A stretch of 64,000 nucleotides of DNA. Source: Salinivirgaceae bacterium (lineage in GTDB: Bacteria > Bacteroidota > Bacteroidia > Bacteroidales > SZUA-534). The notes under the pieces are model-generated. The model worked only from the letters and a program-made list of their open reading frames with translations. It was not told the origin of the DNA and ran no database searches. This document shows, one piece after another, positions 5,957-14,607 of the stretch. A program made the translations under genes and the position numbers. Each line of letters opens with the position of its first letter. Within the stretch, counting starts at the first letter, position 1. The stretch spans positions 124,001 to 188,000 of the forward strand of contig JAFXQB010000019.1 of the NCBI GenBank assembly GCA_017527435.1, read 5' to 3'.

Positions 5957-8650
5957 ATGGCTGGTTGGAATTTTAGGAAAAGAGTGAAAATAGCCCCTGG
6001 CGTCACTTTAAATTTTAGCAAAAGTGGAGTTTCAACAAGTGTTGGGCCGAAAGGCGCTCGATTATCATTTGGCCCCAATGGAACTTATTTGAATACAAGC
6101 ATTCCTGGAACCGGCTTATATAGACGGCAGAAAATTGGAGGAAATTCTAACAACAATAATATTTTGTCTAAAAACACTTCTCATAAGAAAAATGAAGGAA
6201 TAGGATGCGTTTGGTCTGTACTTATAATTATTGTGGGAGCATTATTAGTAGAAAGTGATGCGGAAATAATGGCTTTTGCAATAATATTTATTGGATGTAT
6301 ATGGGGGCTCATAACTTTAATACAATTAGTGCCATCCACAAATGCAGTACGTAACCAAAACGAACAAATGAATTTGCTCTCAGAACAATCGGACGTGCAA
6401 AAAAAACTTGAATCTGTAGATTTTACCAAAGAACCTGAAAAATATCAAATTCTTTCATCCTACAATCAATGTTTGTTGATTTTGCCACAAATTGGGGAAG
6501 CAGAAAAAATATTGACCGAATTAAAAGATAAGAAACGAAAAAAATACACGAATCAAATACCTATTTGGGAAAAGAAAAAAAATGACTTGGCTGAAGGTTT
6601 TGAAAACTCGAAATATTCAGTAACAGACTCTCTATCTGAAGATTTAAAACGCAAATATGAAGAGCTATGTGATAGTTTTACTAGTCTGGCAGGTTGCAAA
6701 AAATTATTTGAACGTTGCGGTTATGATGACAATAAGCAAATAGAAATTACTACCGGTGATTTTGATTTCATAAAATCTGATTTTAGAACACCTATTATCA
6801 TCAGGGAAGATGGCTCGCAGATATACTTTTTTCCAACATTTTTGATAAATGCAAGAAATTCAACAAATTTCAATGTTATTCCATTTCGCGACCTACATAT
6901 ATGCACCAAAGATGTTACGAATTACGAATATGGTTTATGGCCTTTGGATGCAGATGTTTTAGGCTACTCGTATCAATATGAGAACAAAGATGGAAGCAGA
7001 GATTTACGTTATTCATACAACCCAAGAACAACAAAAGTTAGATATAGGTCAATGAAATTCGAAGAAATTGATGGATTTGAAATATGTGCTAGTAATTATA
7101 AGTCAGCCGTATATTTCGAAACCACGATGCAGGATGTAATGCGCCTTAACAACAATCCTAATGTTAGTAACGAAATACTCAATATTGATAACTACCAAGT
7201 GTCCGAAGCTCTTTACAATAGTTATCGAACAGTTATTAATAACGTTGTTGATGTCGCAAATTGGATGAAGTCGAGCAATGATGTTAAAAACGAATTAAAC
7301 AAGTCTCATATCACGTTTAATGGAGAAAGATTAAAAGATAATAACAGACTGATTAACACACTTATAGAAATTGATTTTTTGAAGTGTTTCTTAAAATTAA
7401 ACAAACAACTCAATTTTAAGAACAGCGACAGCTTCGGGCTTCTTATGTTATTTGCGGCTCTTAACAATGATTTAATAATTGAATTTGCTAACATAAGGAT
7501 GTTTCAAGAAAAGTTAAATGTGTCATCATTATCAAATGTTTATAATGAATTACAAAAAAGCATTGAGCAAAATCCGGAGCCGGAAGGCGGATTTTTGATT
7601 TCTACTCTTATAAGTGATATTGATAAAAAAATGCAGTTCCAATACCTTATGATACTACACAAATTTTCCACTATAGTAGCAGGTATTGACAATATAATAA
7701 CAGATGAAGAACAATCTGGTATCGATTATGTAATTGAGAAAATATCAGAAAATAAGCCTGACAATAAGCTCGTTACAAATGATTCGAAAGGTAAAAATCA
7801 AGCTGTTAATGATGAGCTAATGGTTAAAGACAAAACTGCAAAAAAACTTCGTAACAAAGCAGCAAGCGAACTGCAAAAGCTAATCGGCTTGCAATCGGTA
7901 AAAAGCGAGGTTGAAACGCTTACCAACTTCATAAAAATCCAACAATCAAGAGCAGAGAAGGGACTGAAAGCAACGTCGGTGTCGTACCATTGCGTGTTTA
8001 CTGGTAATCCTGGAACTGGCAAAACCACCGTAGCGCGCATTGTTGCCAACATTTACAAAGAGTTGGGCGTGCTGAAGAAAGGTCATTTGGTTGAAACCGA
8101 CCGTTCGGGCCTGGTTGCGGAATACGTTGGGCAAACGGCTGTAAAAACTAACAAGGTAATTGACAGTGCTTTGGATGGCGTTTTGTTCATTGATGAGGCA
8201 TACTCATTGGTCGGTGGCGGACAGAACGATTTCGGCATTGAGGCTATATCAACTTTGCTGAAACGTATGGAAGATGACCGTGACCGTCTGGTTGTGATTT
8301 TGGCTGGATATTCGAATGAAATGCAGACATTTATCAACGCCAACCCTGGTTTGCAGTCTCGTTTTAACCGCTACATTGAGTTCCCTGATTATTCGGCCGA
8401 TGAATTGGCGCAGATTTTCGAATTTAATCTGACGAAAAACGAGTACGCCATTACCGAGGAAGCGAAAAAAACGTTAAACGAATATCTGAATAAGGTTGTC
8501 GCCACCAAAGACGAACGTTTCGGTAATGCGCGATTTGTCCGCAACCTGTTCGAAAAAACGATTGAGCGCCAAGCCAACCGCCTTGCACAAGAGAAACAAT
8601 TAACCGCCGAAATGCTCACCACCATTGAATTGGCCGATTTGGCGGTTTAG
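5957..8650 (+). CDS. DUF4236 - membrane - AAA+ (CbxX/CfxQ type) fusion protein
   Basis: This is an 897-residue multidomain protein. Residues 3-57 match DUF4236 (WNFRKRVKIAPGVTLNFSKS...GTGLYRR). Two membrane helices lie at about 83-98 and 103-125. A long, charged, AT-rich middle region follows, including a TerB-like acidic stretch near residue 590. The C-terminal 270 residues form a CbxX/CfxQ-family AAA+ ATPase, with Walker A GNPGTGKT (683-690), Walker B VLFIDEA (742-748; D746, E747) and an arginine-finger region (NPGLQSRFNR). All ATPase residues look intact. The last third is richer in G+C than the middle, suggesting modules of different origin. The ATPase may remodel or gate the co-translated K+ channel; that is inference. 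Confidence 0.88.
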   Translation: MAGWNFRKRVKIAPGVTLNFSKSGVSTSVGPKGARLSFGPNGTYLNTSIPGTGLYRRQKIGGNSNNNNILSKNTSHKKNEGIGCVWSVLIIIVGALLVESDAEIMAFAIIFIGCIWGLITLIQLVPSTNAVRNQNEQMNLLSEQSDVQKKLESVDFTKEPEKYQILSSYNQCLLILPQIGEAEKILTELKDKKRKKYTNQIPIWEKKKNDLAEGFENSKYSVTDSLSEDLKRKYEELCDSFTSLAGCKKLFERCGYDDNKQIEITTGDFDFIKSDFRTPIIIREDGSQIYFFPTFLINARNSTNFNVIPFRDLHICTKDVTNYEYGLWPLDADVLGYSYQYENKDGSRDLRYSYNPRTTKVRYRSMKFEEIDGFEICASNYKSAVYFETTMQDVMRLNNNPNVSNEILNIDNYQVSEALYNSYRTVINNVVDVANWMKSSNDVKNELNKSHITFNGERLKDNNRLINTLIEIDFLKCFLKLNKQLNFKNSDSFGLLMLFAALNNDLIIEFANIRMFQEKLNVSSLSNVYNELQKSIEQNPEPEGGFLISTLISDIDKKMQFQYLMILHKFSTIVAGIDNIITDEEQSGIDYVIEKISENKPDNKLVTNDSKGKNQAVNDELMVKDKTAKKLRNKAASELQKLIGLQSVKSEVETLTNFIKIQQSRAEKGLKATSVSYHCVFTGNPGTGKTTVARIVANIYKELGVLKKGHLVETDRSGLVAEYVGQTAVKTNKVIDSALDGVLFIDEAYSLVGGGQNDFGIEAISTLLKRMEDDRDRLVVILAGYSNEMQTFINANPGLQSRFNRYIEFPDYSADELAQIFEFNLTKNEYAITEEAKKTLNEYLNKVVATKDERFGNARFVRNLFEKTIERQANRLAQEKQLTAEMLTTIELADLAV

Positions 8651-8662
8651 TTCATTTGGTTG

Positions 8663-8776
8663 CGATAATCTGCTGTTAAGTGCCTAAAAAAATGAGTTAG
8701 CAGCACGCTATCGAACAAAAATAGCCGATAACGTGCTGTTAAGTGGTAAAAAATATGAGTTAACAGCAGATTATCG
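8663..8776. repeat. Double palindromic repeat with crossed complementarity
   Basis: Four 17-bp units alternate in orientation: 8663-8679, 8697-8713, 8726-8742 and 8760-8776. Unit 1 is the exact reverse complement of unit 4, and units 2 and 3 are complementary with two mismatches, while neighbours (1/2 and 3/4) match less well. The DNA or RNA can thus fold as two side-by-side hairpins or as one large nested structure. The gaps within each pair share GTG...AAAAA.ATGAG. It lies directly after the AAA+ gene and could be a REP/BIME-like element or the operon's terminator. No protein frame was seen. Confidence 0.7.
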
Positions 8777-8843
8777 TGTTTTGTTTGCCGGGTAAACGAA
8801 TAGGCATATCACGTTGCTATAATTCAAAATTTGCAGAAACAGG

Positions 8844-8872
8844 TTGATTGCCGCACCGATTTGCTACATTTG
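8844..8872 (+). promoter_or_regulatory. tilS promoter
   Basis: TTG (8844-8846) and TACATTTG (8865-8872) are 18 bases apart. The expected start of transcription is fewer than ten bases before the tilS ATG, so the leader is very short. Confidence 0.65.
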
Positions 8873-8886
8873 GCAAAAAAAACAGA

Positions 8887-10212
8887 ATGATGCTTCGGCA
8901 GTTCAAACAATTTGTGAATGAGAACGGTCTGTTTGGCCGCGGTGAGCGCCTGCTTGCGGCTGTGAGCGGTGGCGCCGATTCGGTTGTGATGCTGCATCTG
9001 CTGGCGCAATGCCGGCTGAAGGTGGCGGTGGCGCACTGCAACTTCCAACTGCGCGGCGCCGATGCCGATGGCGACGAAGAGTTTGTGCGCCAACTGGCCG
9101 CGAAATATCAAATGCCGTTCTTCAGCATCCGTTTCAACACCCTGGCTTACGCCGACGAGCACCGGCTGTCGGTTGAGATGGCCGCCCGCGAGCTGCGCTA
9201 CAACTGGTTTGCCCAACTGGCCGCCGAGCACCAATTCCACCGCATTCTGACGGCTCATCATCTGAACGATAACATCGAGACCATGCTGCTCAACCTTACG
9301 CGTGGCACCGGAATCAACGGCCTGACGGGCATTGCGGCTCTCAACGGCAACATTGCACGGCCGCTGCTGTTTGCCACCCGCAGTCAGATTGAAGAATATG
9401 CGCGGCTCAACAACCTTGCGTTCCGCACCGACAGCACAAACCTTTCCGACGACTATCAGCGTAACATTATCCGCCACCGCGTTGTGCCCGTGATGAAAGA
9501 ACTGAATCCTGCGTTTGAAGAGCGTATGCTGAAGAATTTCAAGCATATCCGTCAGGCAGCCGACATCTACAACTGGTATGTGGCAAAGGTTGCCGCCGAA
9601 GTGGTGCAGACGGCTGGACGAGAGACGGTTATCGATACGGAAAAGCTTGTGCAACAACCGTTTGCCGAGTCTGTCCTGTTTGAGAGCATCAGGCCGTTCG
9701 GGTTCAATAGTTCGCAGACTGAAGACATTATGAAAGCAGTGGGGCAGAAGTCGGGCTGCACGTTTCAGTCGGCTACGCACCGCCTGCTTGTCGATCGCAG
9801 CCGAATTATTATTGAACCAACCGAAGATTTTGATTTTCAGACCGTTGAGATTGGCTCACCCTGCAATATCGACAGCCTTGGCCTGACAATGCGCATTGTG
9901 CCGATTGCCGATTTTGTGCTCGACAAACGCCCTTCTGTCGCCTGTCTCGACCTTGACAAACTCTGTTTTCCGCTGACAATCAGGCGTTGGCAGCACGGCG
10001 ATTTTTTCTATCCGATAGGAATGGACAAAGCGCAGAAATTGAGCGACTTTTTTGTCAACAACAAGGTGAATGTGTTTGATAAAGAGCGTGTTATGGTGCT
10101 TATGTCTGGCGAACGGATTGCGTGGATTATCGGCTACCGTCCCGACAACCGGTTCAAGGTTGACAAAACGACACGACAAGTGCTGGTAATTGATTGCAAT
10201 TCAAACCAATAA
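8887..10212 (+). CDS. tilS: tRNA(Ile)-lysidine synthase
   Basis: TilS uses ATP and lysine to convert C34 of the AUA-reading tRNA-Ile into lysidine, switching it from Met to Ile decoding; it is essential in most bacteria. The protein is 441 residues from the ATG at 8887 (a second ATG follows at once). Upstream codons in the same frame overlap the promoter, so they were not used. S27-S32 (SGGADS) is the PP-loop that binds ATP, and ILTAHHLNDNIETMLLNLTRG is the family's second signature. The C-terminal substrate-binding domain is present. The gene marks the return to core genome after the accessory island. Confidence 0.95.
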   Translation: MMLRQFKQFVNENGLFGRGERLLAAVSGGADSVVMLHLLAQCRLKVAVAHCNFQLRGADADGDEEFVRQLAAKYQMPFFSIRFNTLAYADEHRLSVEMAARELRYNWFAQLAAEHQFHRILTAHHLNDNIETMLLNLTRGTGINGLTGIAALNGNIARPLLFATRSQIEEYARLNNLAFRTDSTNLSDDYQRNIIRHRVVPVMKELNPAFEERMLKNFKHIRQAADIYNWYVAKVAAEVVQTAGRETVIDTEKLVQQPFAESVLFESIRPFGFNSSQTEDIMKAVGQKSGCTFQSATHRLLVDRSRIIIEPTEDFDFQTVEIGSPCNIDSLGLTMRIVPIADFVLDKRPSVACLDLDKLCFPLTIRRWQHGDFFYPIGMDKAQKLSDFFVNNKVNVFDKERVMVLMSGERIAWIIGYRPDNRFKVDKTTRQVLVIDCNSNQ

Positions 10213-10226
10213 ACTGCTGTGGCGCG

Positions 10227-12035
10227 CTATTGCCCGTTCGACATCTTTATGTCGTGAACTTTCAGTTGCAGCGTCTCTTTTCCGCGGAACGTATTCATTT
10301 CCAATGAGAAACAAATGTCGAATTTTTCGCTGCGGTGAATGGCGTCGAAATGTTCCGACTGCTTGAAAGCAATGGCCGACATTGGGCGGTTGACCGACTC
10401 GTCGACAACAGTCAGTTTCAGGTGCTCGTGCATCTGTCCGACAAGCTGCGACTGACCGCTGTCAGTAAGGCCCCGGCAGACAAAGACAGGCGCCATATTT
10501 CCCGGTCCGAACGGCTCGAACATCTCAAGGCACTTGAAGAATTTCGGCGTGATGTCCGACAGAGTCAGCGCTTCGTCAACATCGATGCGCGGCACCATAA
10601 TGTCATCGGTAATCATACTGTCCACAACGCTTTCAAACTTTTCGACAAAGGCTTCGAGATTCTCTTCCTTGAGTGTCAGGCCGGCAGCGTAGGTGTGGCC
10701 GCCGAAGCTCTCGAGCAGACTCTGGCATTTTTCAATGGCTTCGTAAAGGTTGAAATCAGGTATCGAGCGGGCCGAGCCGGTAATCAAACCGTTTGATTTT
10801 GTGCAGATTACGGTTGGTCGGTAATAGAAATCGATGAGTCGTGACGCCACAATTCCGATGACGCCCTTGTGCCACTCGGGGTTGTAGAGCACCGTTGAGC
10901 GGCGGTTTTTCAGTTCCTCGCAGCTGTCAATCACGGCCAAAGCTTCGTTGGTGATGTTCTGGTCGTGGGTTTTGCGGTCGGTGTTGTCGGTTTCAATCTT
11001 GCAGGCCATCTCTTCGGCCTTGGCTTCGTTGCGTTCGACAAGTAAATCAACCGAATAGCGTCCCAAATCCATACGTCCGGCAGCGTTGATGCGCGGCCCG
11101 ATTTTGAAGACGATGTCGCCGATTTTCACCGGGCGGAATTCAGGCTCGTCGGCAGGTTGAGTCACTTCGCAAGGCGTTGTTGGCACATCGAACTGGCGGT
11201 CGTCCTTGTTGCGCTGCGGCGGTGGTGTTATGCCCGATTTCTTCATCACGGCGCGAAGTCCCACGCGCGGGTTGGTGTTCAGCTGCTTAAGTCCGTAGTA
11301 GGCCAAGATGCGGTTCTCGTCGATGATGGGCACAATGTCGCTGGCGATGCTCACCACCACAAGGTCGAGAAACGGTTTAATCTGGTAGAACGGAATTTTG
11401 TTCCGCGAAGCGTAGGCCTGAATCAGTTTGAATCCGACACCGCAACCCGACAGCTCGTTGAACGGATAGCTGCAGTCGGCACGCTTGGGGTCGAGCACGG
11501 CGGCCGCCCGGGGCAACTCTTCGCCCGGCTCGTGGTGGTCGCAGATTATGAACTCGATGCCTTTTTCAGCGGCGTAATCGACTTTGGGCAAGGCTTTTAT
11601 GCCGCAGTCGAGTGCAATGATGAGTTTGCAGCCCATCTCTTCGGCGTAGTCGATGCCCTTGTAAGAGATTCCATACCCTTCAGTATAGCGGTCTGGAACA
11701 TAATAAAATACGTTACGGCACTTGCTTTTCAGGAACACATACATCATTGCAACTGCTGTTGTGCCGTCGACATCGTAATCGCCGTAGATGAGCACATTTT
11801 CCCGTTCTACAATGGCTTGTTCGAGCCTTGCCACAGCCTTGTCCATATCTTTCATCAGAAATGGGTCGTACAGCTGCTGAAGGTCGGGACGGAAGAATTT
11901 GCGCGCCGATTCGCTGTCATTTATGCCACGTTGCAATAGTAAGTTTGCCAAGGGTTTGCTGATATTGGCTGATTCCGCCAACTCATCAATCTTTCCCGCT
12001 TCGGCCAGTTCCTTTAGTATCCATTTTTTTTGCAT
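10227..12035 (-). CDS. recJ: Single-stranded-DNA-specific 5'-3' exonuclease RecJ
   Basis: RecJ degrades single-stranded DNA from the 5' end in recombination, mismatch and base-excision repair. The 602 residues are near the family norm. The DHH-phosphoesterase metal motifs are clear: YGDYDVDGTTA, LDCGIK and CDHHEPG in the first half. A DHHA1 nucleic-acid-binding part (GSARSIPDFNLYEAI...GGHTYAAG) and an OB-like C-terminal region follow. It is convergent with tilS, with only 14 bases between the stops. Upstream, TACATTCG (12081-12088, minus strand) is a weak -7 candidate. No oddities were seen. Confidence 0.95.
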   Translation of the reverse strand: MQKKWILKELAEAGKIDELAESANISKPLANLLLQRGINDSESARKFFRPDLQQLYDPFLMKDMDKAVARLEQAIVERENVLIYGDYDVDGTTAVAMMYVFLKSKCRNVFYYVPDRYTEGYGISYKGIDYAEEMGCKLIIALDCGIKALPKVDYAAEKGIEFIICDHHEPGEELPRAAAVLDPKRADCSYPFNELSGCGVGFKLIQAYASRNKIPFYQIKPFLDLVVVSIASDIVPIIDENRILAYYGLKQLNTNPRVGLRAVMKKSGITPPPQRNKDDRQFDVPTTPCEVTQPADEPEFRPVKIGDIVFKIGPRINAAGRMDLGRYSVDLLVERNEAKAEEMACKIETDNTDRKTHDQNITNEALAVIDSCEELKNRRSTVLYNPEWHKGVIGIVASRLIDFYYRPTVICTKSNGLITGSARSIPDFNLYEAIEKCQSLLESFGGHTYAAGLTLKEENLEAFVEKFESVVDSMITDDIMVPRIDVDEALTLSDITPKFFKCLEMFEPFGPGNMAPVFVCRGLTDSGQSQLVGQMHEHLKLTVVDESVNRPMSAIAFKQSEHFDAIHRSEKFDICFSLEMNTFRGKETLQLKVHDIKMSNGQ

Positions 12036-12120
12036 TTATATAGTTTTGTATTTCTTCAGTTTTGGGGCGATTGCCGAAAGCGAATGTAAAAAATCTTGCC
12101 ATATCCTATGAATTTTTACA

Positions 12121-13212
12121 TCATTTTTTTGCCTGATTGTAGAAAATGATGCCAATCAAACCGAAAATCACATTCGGAATCCACACGGCAATCACTGGCG
12201 GCATATGGGCGTTTGTGGCCAACACGTTCGACACTTCCATAAACATTATGTAAGTGAACGCCAATAAGATACCAACGCCGATATTGATGCCGATGCCGCC
12301 ACGTTTCTTTCGCGACGACAGCGTTACGCCAATCAGCGTCAGGATGAAGGTTGAGAACGAATAGGCAAAACGCTTGTGCTTCTCAATCTTCCAAAGCACC
12401 ACATTTTCAGAGCCTTTCAGCGTTTCCTGCTCAATAAACTCATTGAGTTGGCGGTAGTTCATTGCTTCAACCACGTTGTTGCGCCGTGCAAAATCGCCTG
12501 GCAGCATGTTCAGTGTGGTGTCGAGTTTGCGATAGAATTTAACTTTCTCTTCACCGTCGGCAAACGTACGGATGTAGCAGTTGTGGGCAGTCCACTTGTT
12601 TTTGGTGGTGTCCCACTGCACGTATTCCGATATGAGTTTTGACTTCAGCTTTCCGTCTTCAATCTGCTCAAGCGCAAATTTGTATCCATAATCGTAGTTG
12701 GTGTTGTAACTGCTCATGTAGATGAACTGTCCTGGCAGAATCTGCCTGTGGATGTCCTGCTCGTTGTTCACAAATTTAGAGTTGCGGTAGTATTTCTCTT
12801 CAAAAGCGAGCCGTTTCTCGTTTGCGGGTGGTATAATCCAGTTAATCAGCAGATAAGAAAAAATAGCCAGTATAAACGACGACACGAAATACGGGAACAG
12901 AAACCGCCGGTAGCTCACACCGCTACTCAAAATGGCGATAATTTCAGAATTGCCGGCCATCTTTGAAGTGAAAAAGATGACGGCAATGAAAATGAACATC
13001 GCCGAGAAAAGGTTGGCGAAATATGGTATGAAATTGAGATAATAATCGAAAATGATGGCCTTTAGCGGTGCCTGTTTAACAATGAAATCGTCGATTTTTT
13101 CTGAAATGTCGAAGATGACCACAATGAGCAGAATCAGAATGAGCGCAAAGGCGAAAGTCCCCAGAAACCTGCGGATGATGTAACGGTCCAACTTCTTCAT
13201 ATAGTTGCTCAT
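12121..13212 (-). CDS. lptG: LptF/LptG family lipopolysaccharide export permease
   Basis: This is an inner-membrane subunit of the Lpt machine, which pulls lipopolysaccharide out of the membrane and hands it to the periplasmic bridge. The 363 residues show the YjgP/YjgQ layout: three N-terminal membrane helices (about 12-34, 60-82, 103-125), a central periplasmic jellyroll-like domain, and three C-terminal helices. The gene starts 3 bases after tgt, so tgt-lptG is one operon. The first Met (13212) is used; M5 at 13200 (MKKLDRYIIRRF) is an alternative. F and G forms are hard to tell apart by eye, so the gene letter is tentative. Confidence 0.85.
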   Translation of the reverse strand: MSNYMKKLDRYIIRRFLGTFAFALILILLIVVIFDISEKIDDFIVKQAPLKAIIFDYYLNFIPYFANLFSAMFIFIAVIFFTSKMAGNSEIIAILSSGVSYRRFLFPYFVSSFILAIFSYLLINWIIPPANEKRLAFEEKYYRNSKFVNNEQDIHRQILPGQFIYMSSYNTNYDYGYKFALEQIEDGKLKSKLISEYVQWDTTKNKWTAHNCYIRTFADGEEKVKFYRKLDTTLNMLPGDFARRNNVVEAMNYRQLNEFIEQETLKGSENVVLWKIEKHKRFAYSFSTFILTLIGVTLSSRKKRGGIGINIGVGILLAFTYIMFMEVSNVLATNAHMPPVIAVWIPNVIFGLIGIIFYNQAKK

Positions 13213-13215
13213 AGC

Positions 13216-14346
13216 CTACAATCGATTTGTAACCTTTTGAACCATAACGTTTTTCCACTCCGCAAAATTGCCTTCGACAATATGTTTTCGAGCTTCGCCA
13301 ACAAGCCAAAGGTAGAACGCCAGATTGTGCATACTTGCAATTGACATTCCCAACATTTCCTGTGCCACAAACAGATGGTGCAGATAGGCCAGCGTGTAGC
13401 TTGAATCGACAAACGACGTGCCGTTGGGGTCGATGGGCGAAAATTCGTTTTCCCACTTCTTGTTTTTGATGTTGATGATGCCCTCGCTGGTGAAAAGCAT
13501 TCCGTTGCGGCCGTTGCGGGTTGGCATCACGCAGTCGAACATATCAACGCCGCGGCTGATGCCCTCAAGAATATTTGCCGGCGTGCCCACGCCCATCAGG
13601 TAACGGGGCTTGTCGGCGGGCAGAATGGCGTTCACAACCTCAATCATCTGGTACATCACCTCGGTTGGCTCGCCCACGGCCAGTCCGCCAATGGCGTTGC
13701 CGTCCATTCCAAGTTCGGCAATCTCTGTGGCCGCACGCTGGCGCAACTCGGTGAACGACGCGCCCTGCACAATCGGGAAATAGGCCTGGTTATGGCCATA
13801 GAGCGGCTCGGTGCTGCGGAACGCATCAACGCCACGGCGCAGCCAGCGCATTGTCAGGTCGAGCGACTTTCGGGCGTAGTTGTAATCGCAGTCGCCCGGC
13901 GGGCACTCATCGAGCGCCATCATAATATCGGAACCGATAATACGCTGTATGTCAATTACATTCTCGGGTGTGAACAAGTGCTTCGAACCATCGATATGCG
14001 AACTGAACCGGGCGCCTTCCTCGGTGAGTTTGCGGTTCGCCGAAAGGCTGAAAACCTGATAGCCGCCGCTGTCAGTGAGTATTGGGCGCTGCCAGTTCAT
14101 AAAGCGGTGCAGGCCGCCAGCCTCGCGCAGCAAAGCCGTTCCGGGACGCAGATAAAGGTGATAGGTGTTGCCCAAGATTATCTGCGCGCGAATGTCGTCG
14201 GCCACGTCGCGCTGGTGAATTCCTTTGACCGAGCCCACCGTGCCAACAGGCATAAAAATCGGTGTCTGAATGGTGCCGTGGTCGGTCAGAATCTGCCCCG
14301 CGCGGGCGGCTGATTTGCTGTCGGTGGCTGTTAAACTGAACTGCAT
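13216..14346 (-). CDS. tgt: tRNA-guanine transglycosylase
   Basis: Tgt swaps G34 of GUN-anticodon tRNAs for preQ1, the first tRNA step of queuosine synthesis. The start chosen is the ATG at 14346 (376 residues, MQFSLTATDSKSAARAG), typical of the family and close behind a TATCTTTG box. Conserved blocks include LTDSGGYQVFSL and GGLAVGEP, plus the nucleophile-region DCVMPTRNGRNG. The zinc ligands CxCxxC normally found before the YLHHLF stretch are absent: here the segment reads PIDPNGTSFVDSSYTLAYL. The rest is intact, so the enzyme is probably active without that cluster or with changed ligands. Confidence 0.93.
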   Translation of the reverse strand: MQFSLTATDSKSAARAGQILTDHGTIQTPIFMPVGTVGSVKGIHQRDVADDIRAQIILGNTYHLYLRPGTALLREAGGLHRFMNWQRPILTDSGGYQVFSLSANRKLTEEGARFSSHIDGSKHLFTPENVIDIQRIIGSDIMMALDECPPGDCDYNYARKSLDLTMRWLRRGVDAFRSTEPLYGHNQAYFPIVQGASFTELRQRAATEIAELGMDGNAIGGLAVGEPTEVMYQMIEVVNAILPADKPRYLMGVGTPANILEGISRGVDMFDCVMPTRNGRNGMLFTSEGIINIKNKKWENEFSPIDPNGTSFVDSSYTLAYLHHLFVAQEMLGMSIASMHNLAFYLWLVGEARKHIVEGNFAEWKNVMVQKVTNRL

Positions 14347-14366
14347 TGCTTTTTTCTGATAGCGGG

Positions 14367-14374
14367 CAAAGATA
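14367..14374 (-). promoter_or_regulatory. tgt-lptG promoter -7 box
   Basis: TATCTTTG on the minus strand, 20 bases upstream of the tgt ATG, is a perfect TAnnTTTG match. No clear -33 TTG was found at the usual distance. Confidence 0.55.
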
Positions 14375-14422
14375 AACGAAATCGCGAAAAATGACGAATC
14401 GCTATTCACGTTGGCCGGACAT

Positions 14423-14448
14423 AAAAAAAGCACCTGCCTTGCAAGTGC
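14423..14448 (-). terminator. Terminator of tRNA-Gly
   Basis: On the minus strand GCACTTGC (14448-14441) pairs with GCAGGTGC (14437-14430) around a 3-nt loop, followed by a run of T. It ends the tRNA transcript just after the mature 3' end. Confidence 0.75.
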
Positions 14449-14454
14449 CTTTTG

Positions 14455-14527
14455 AGCGGGTAACGAGACTCGAACTCGCGACCCTCAGCTTGGGAAGCTG
14501 ATGCTCTACCAACTGAGCTATGCCCGC
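14455..14527 (-). tRNA. tRNA-Gly (anticodon CCC)
   Basis: A 73-nt cloverleaf can be drawn on the minus strand. The acceptor stem begins GCGGGCA, the D arm GCTC/GAGC, the anticodon stem TCAGC/GCTGA encloses loop TTCCCAA (anticodon CCC, reading GGG), and the T arm GCGAG/CTCGT encloses TTCGAGT. The discriminator is U and no CCA is encoded. One acceptor pair, C6-A67, is mismatched. A promoter (14539-14572) and a terminator (14423-14448) frame it as a single-gene unit. Confidence 0.95.
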
Positions 14528-14538
14528 ATTTGTGTCGG

Positions 14539-14572
14539 CAAAAATAGTTTTTTTCGGAAAACAAAAAACAAA
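14539..14572 (-). promoter_or_regulatory. tRNA-Gly promoter
   Basis: On the minus strand TTTG (14572-14569) and TATTTTTG (14546-14539) are 22 bases apart. The -7 box ends 12 bases before the tRNA 5' end. Confidence 0.65.
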
Positions 14573-14595
14573 ACCGACCCGTTTGAGCCGGTTTT
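14561..14595 (-). terminator. purC terminator
   Basis: On the minus strand AAAACCG pairs with CGGTTTT (14595-14589 and 14576-14570), followed by a T-rich stretch, shortly after the purC stop and before the tRNA promoter. Confidence 0.7.
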
Positions 14596-14607
14596 GCATT
14601 TATTACT

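Noticed and set aside
8663..8776. CRISPR-like array
   Set aside because: The units alternate in orientation, spacers are short and AT-rich, and no cas genes are present.
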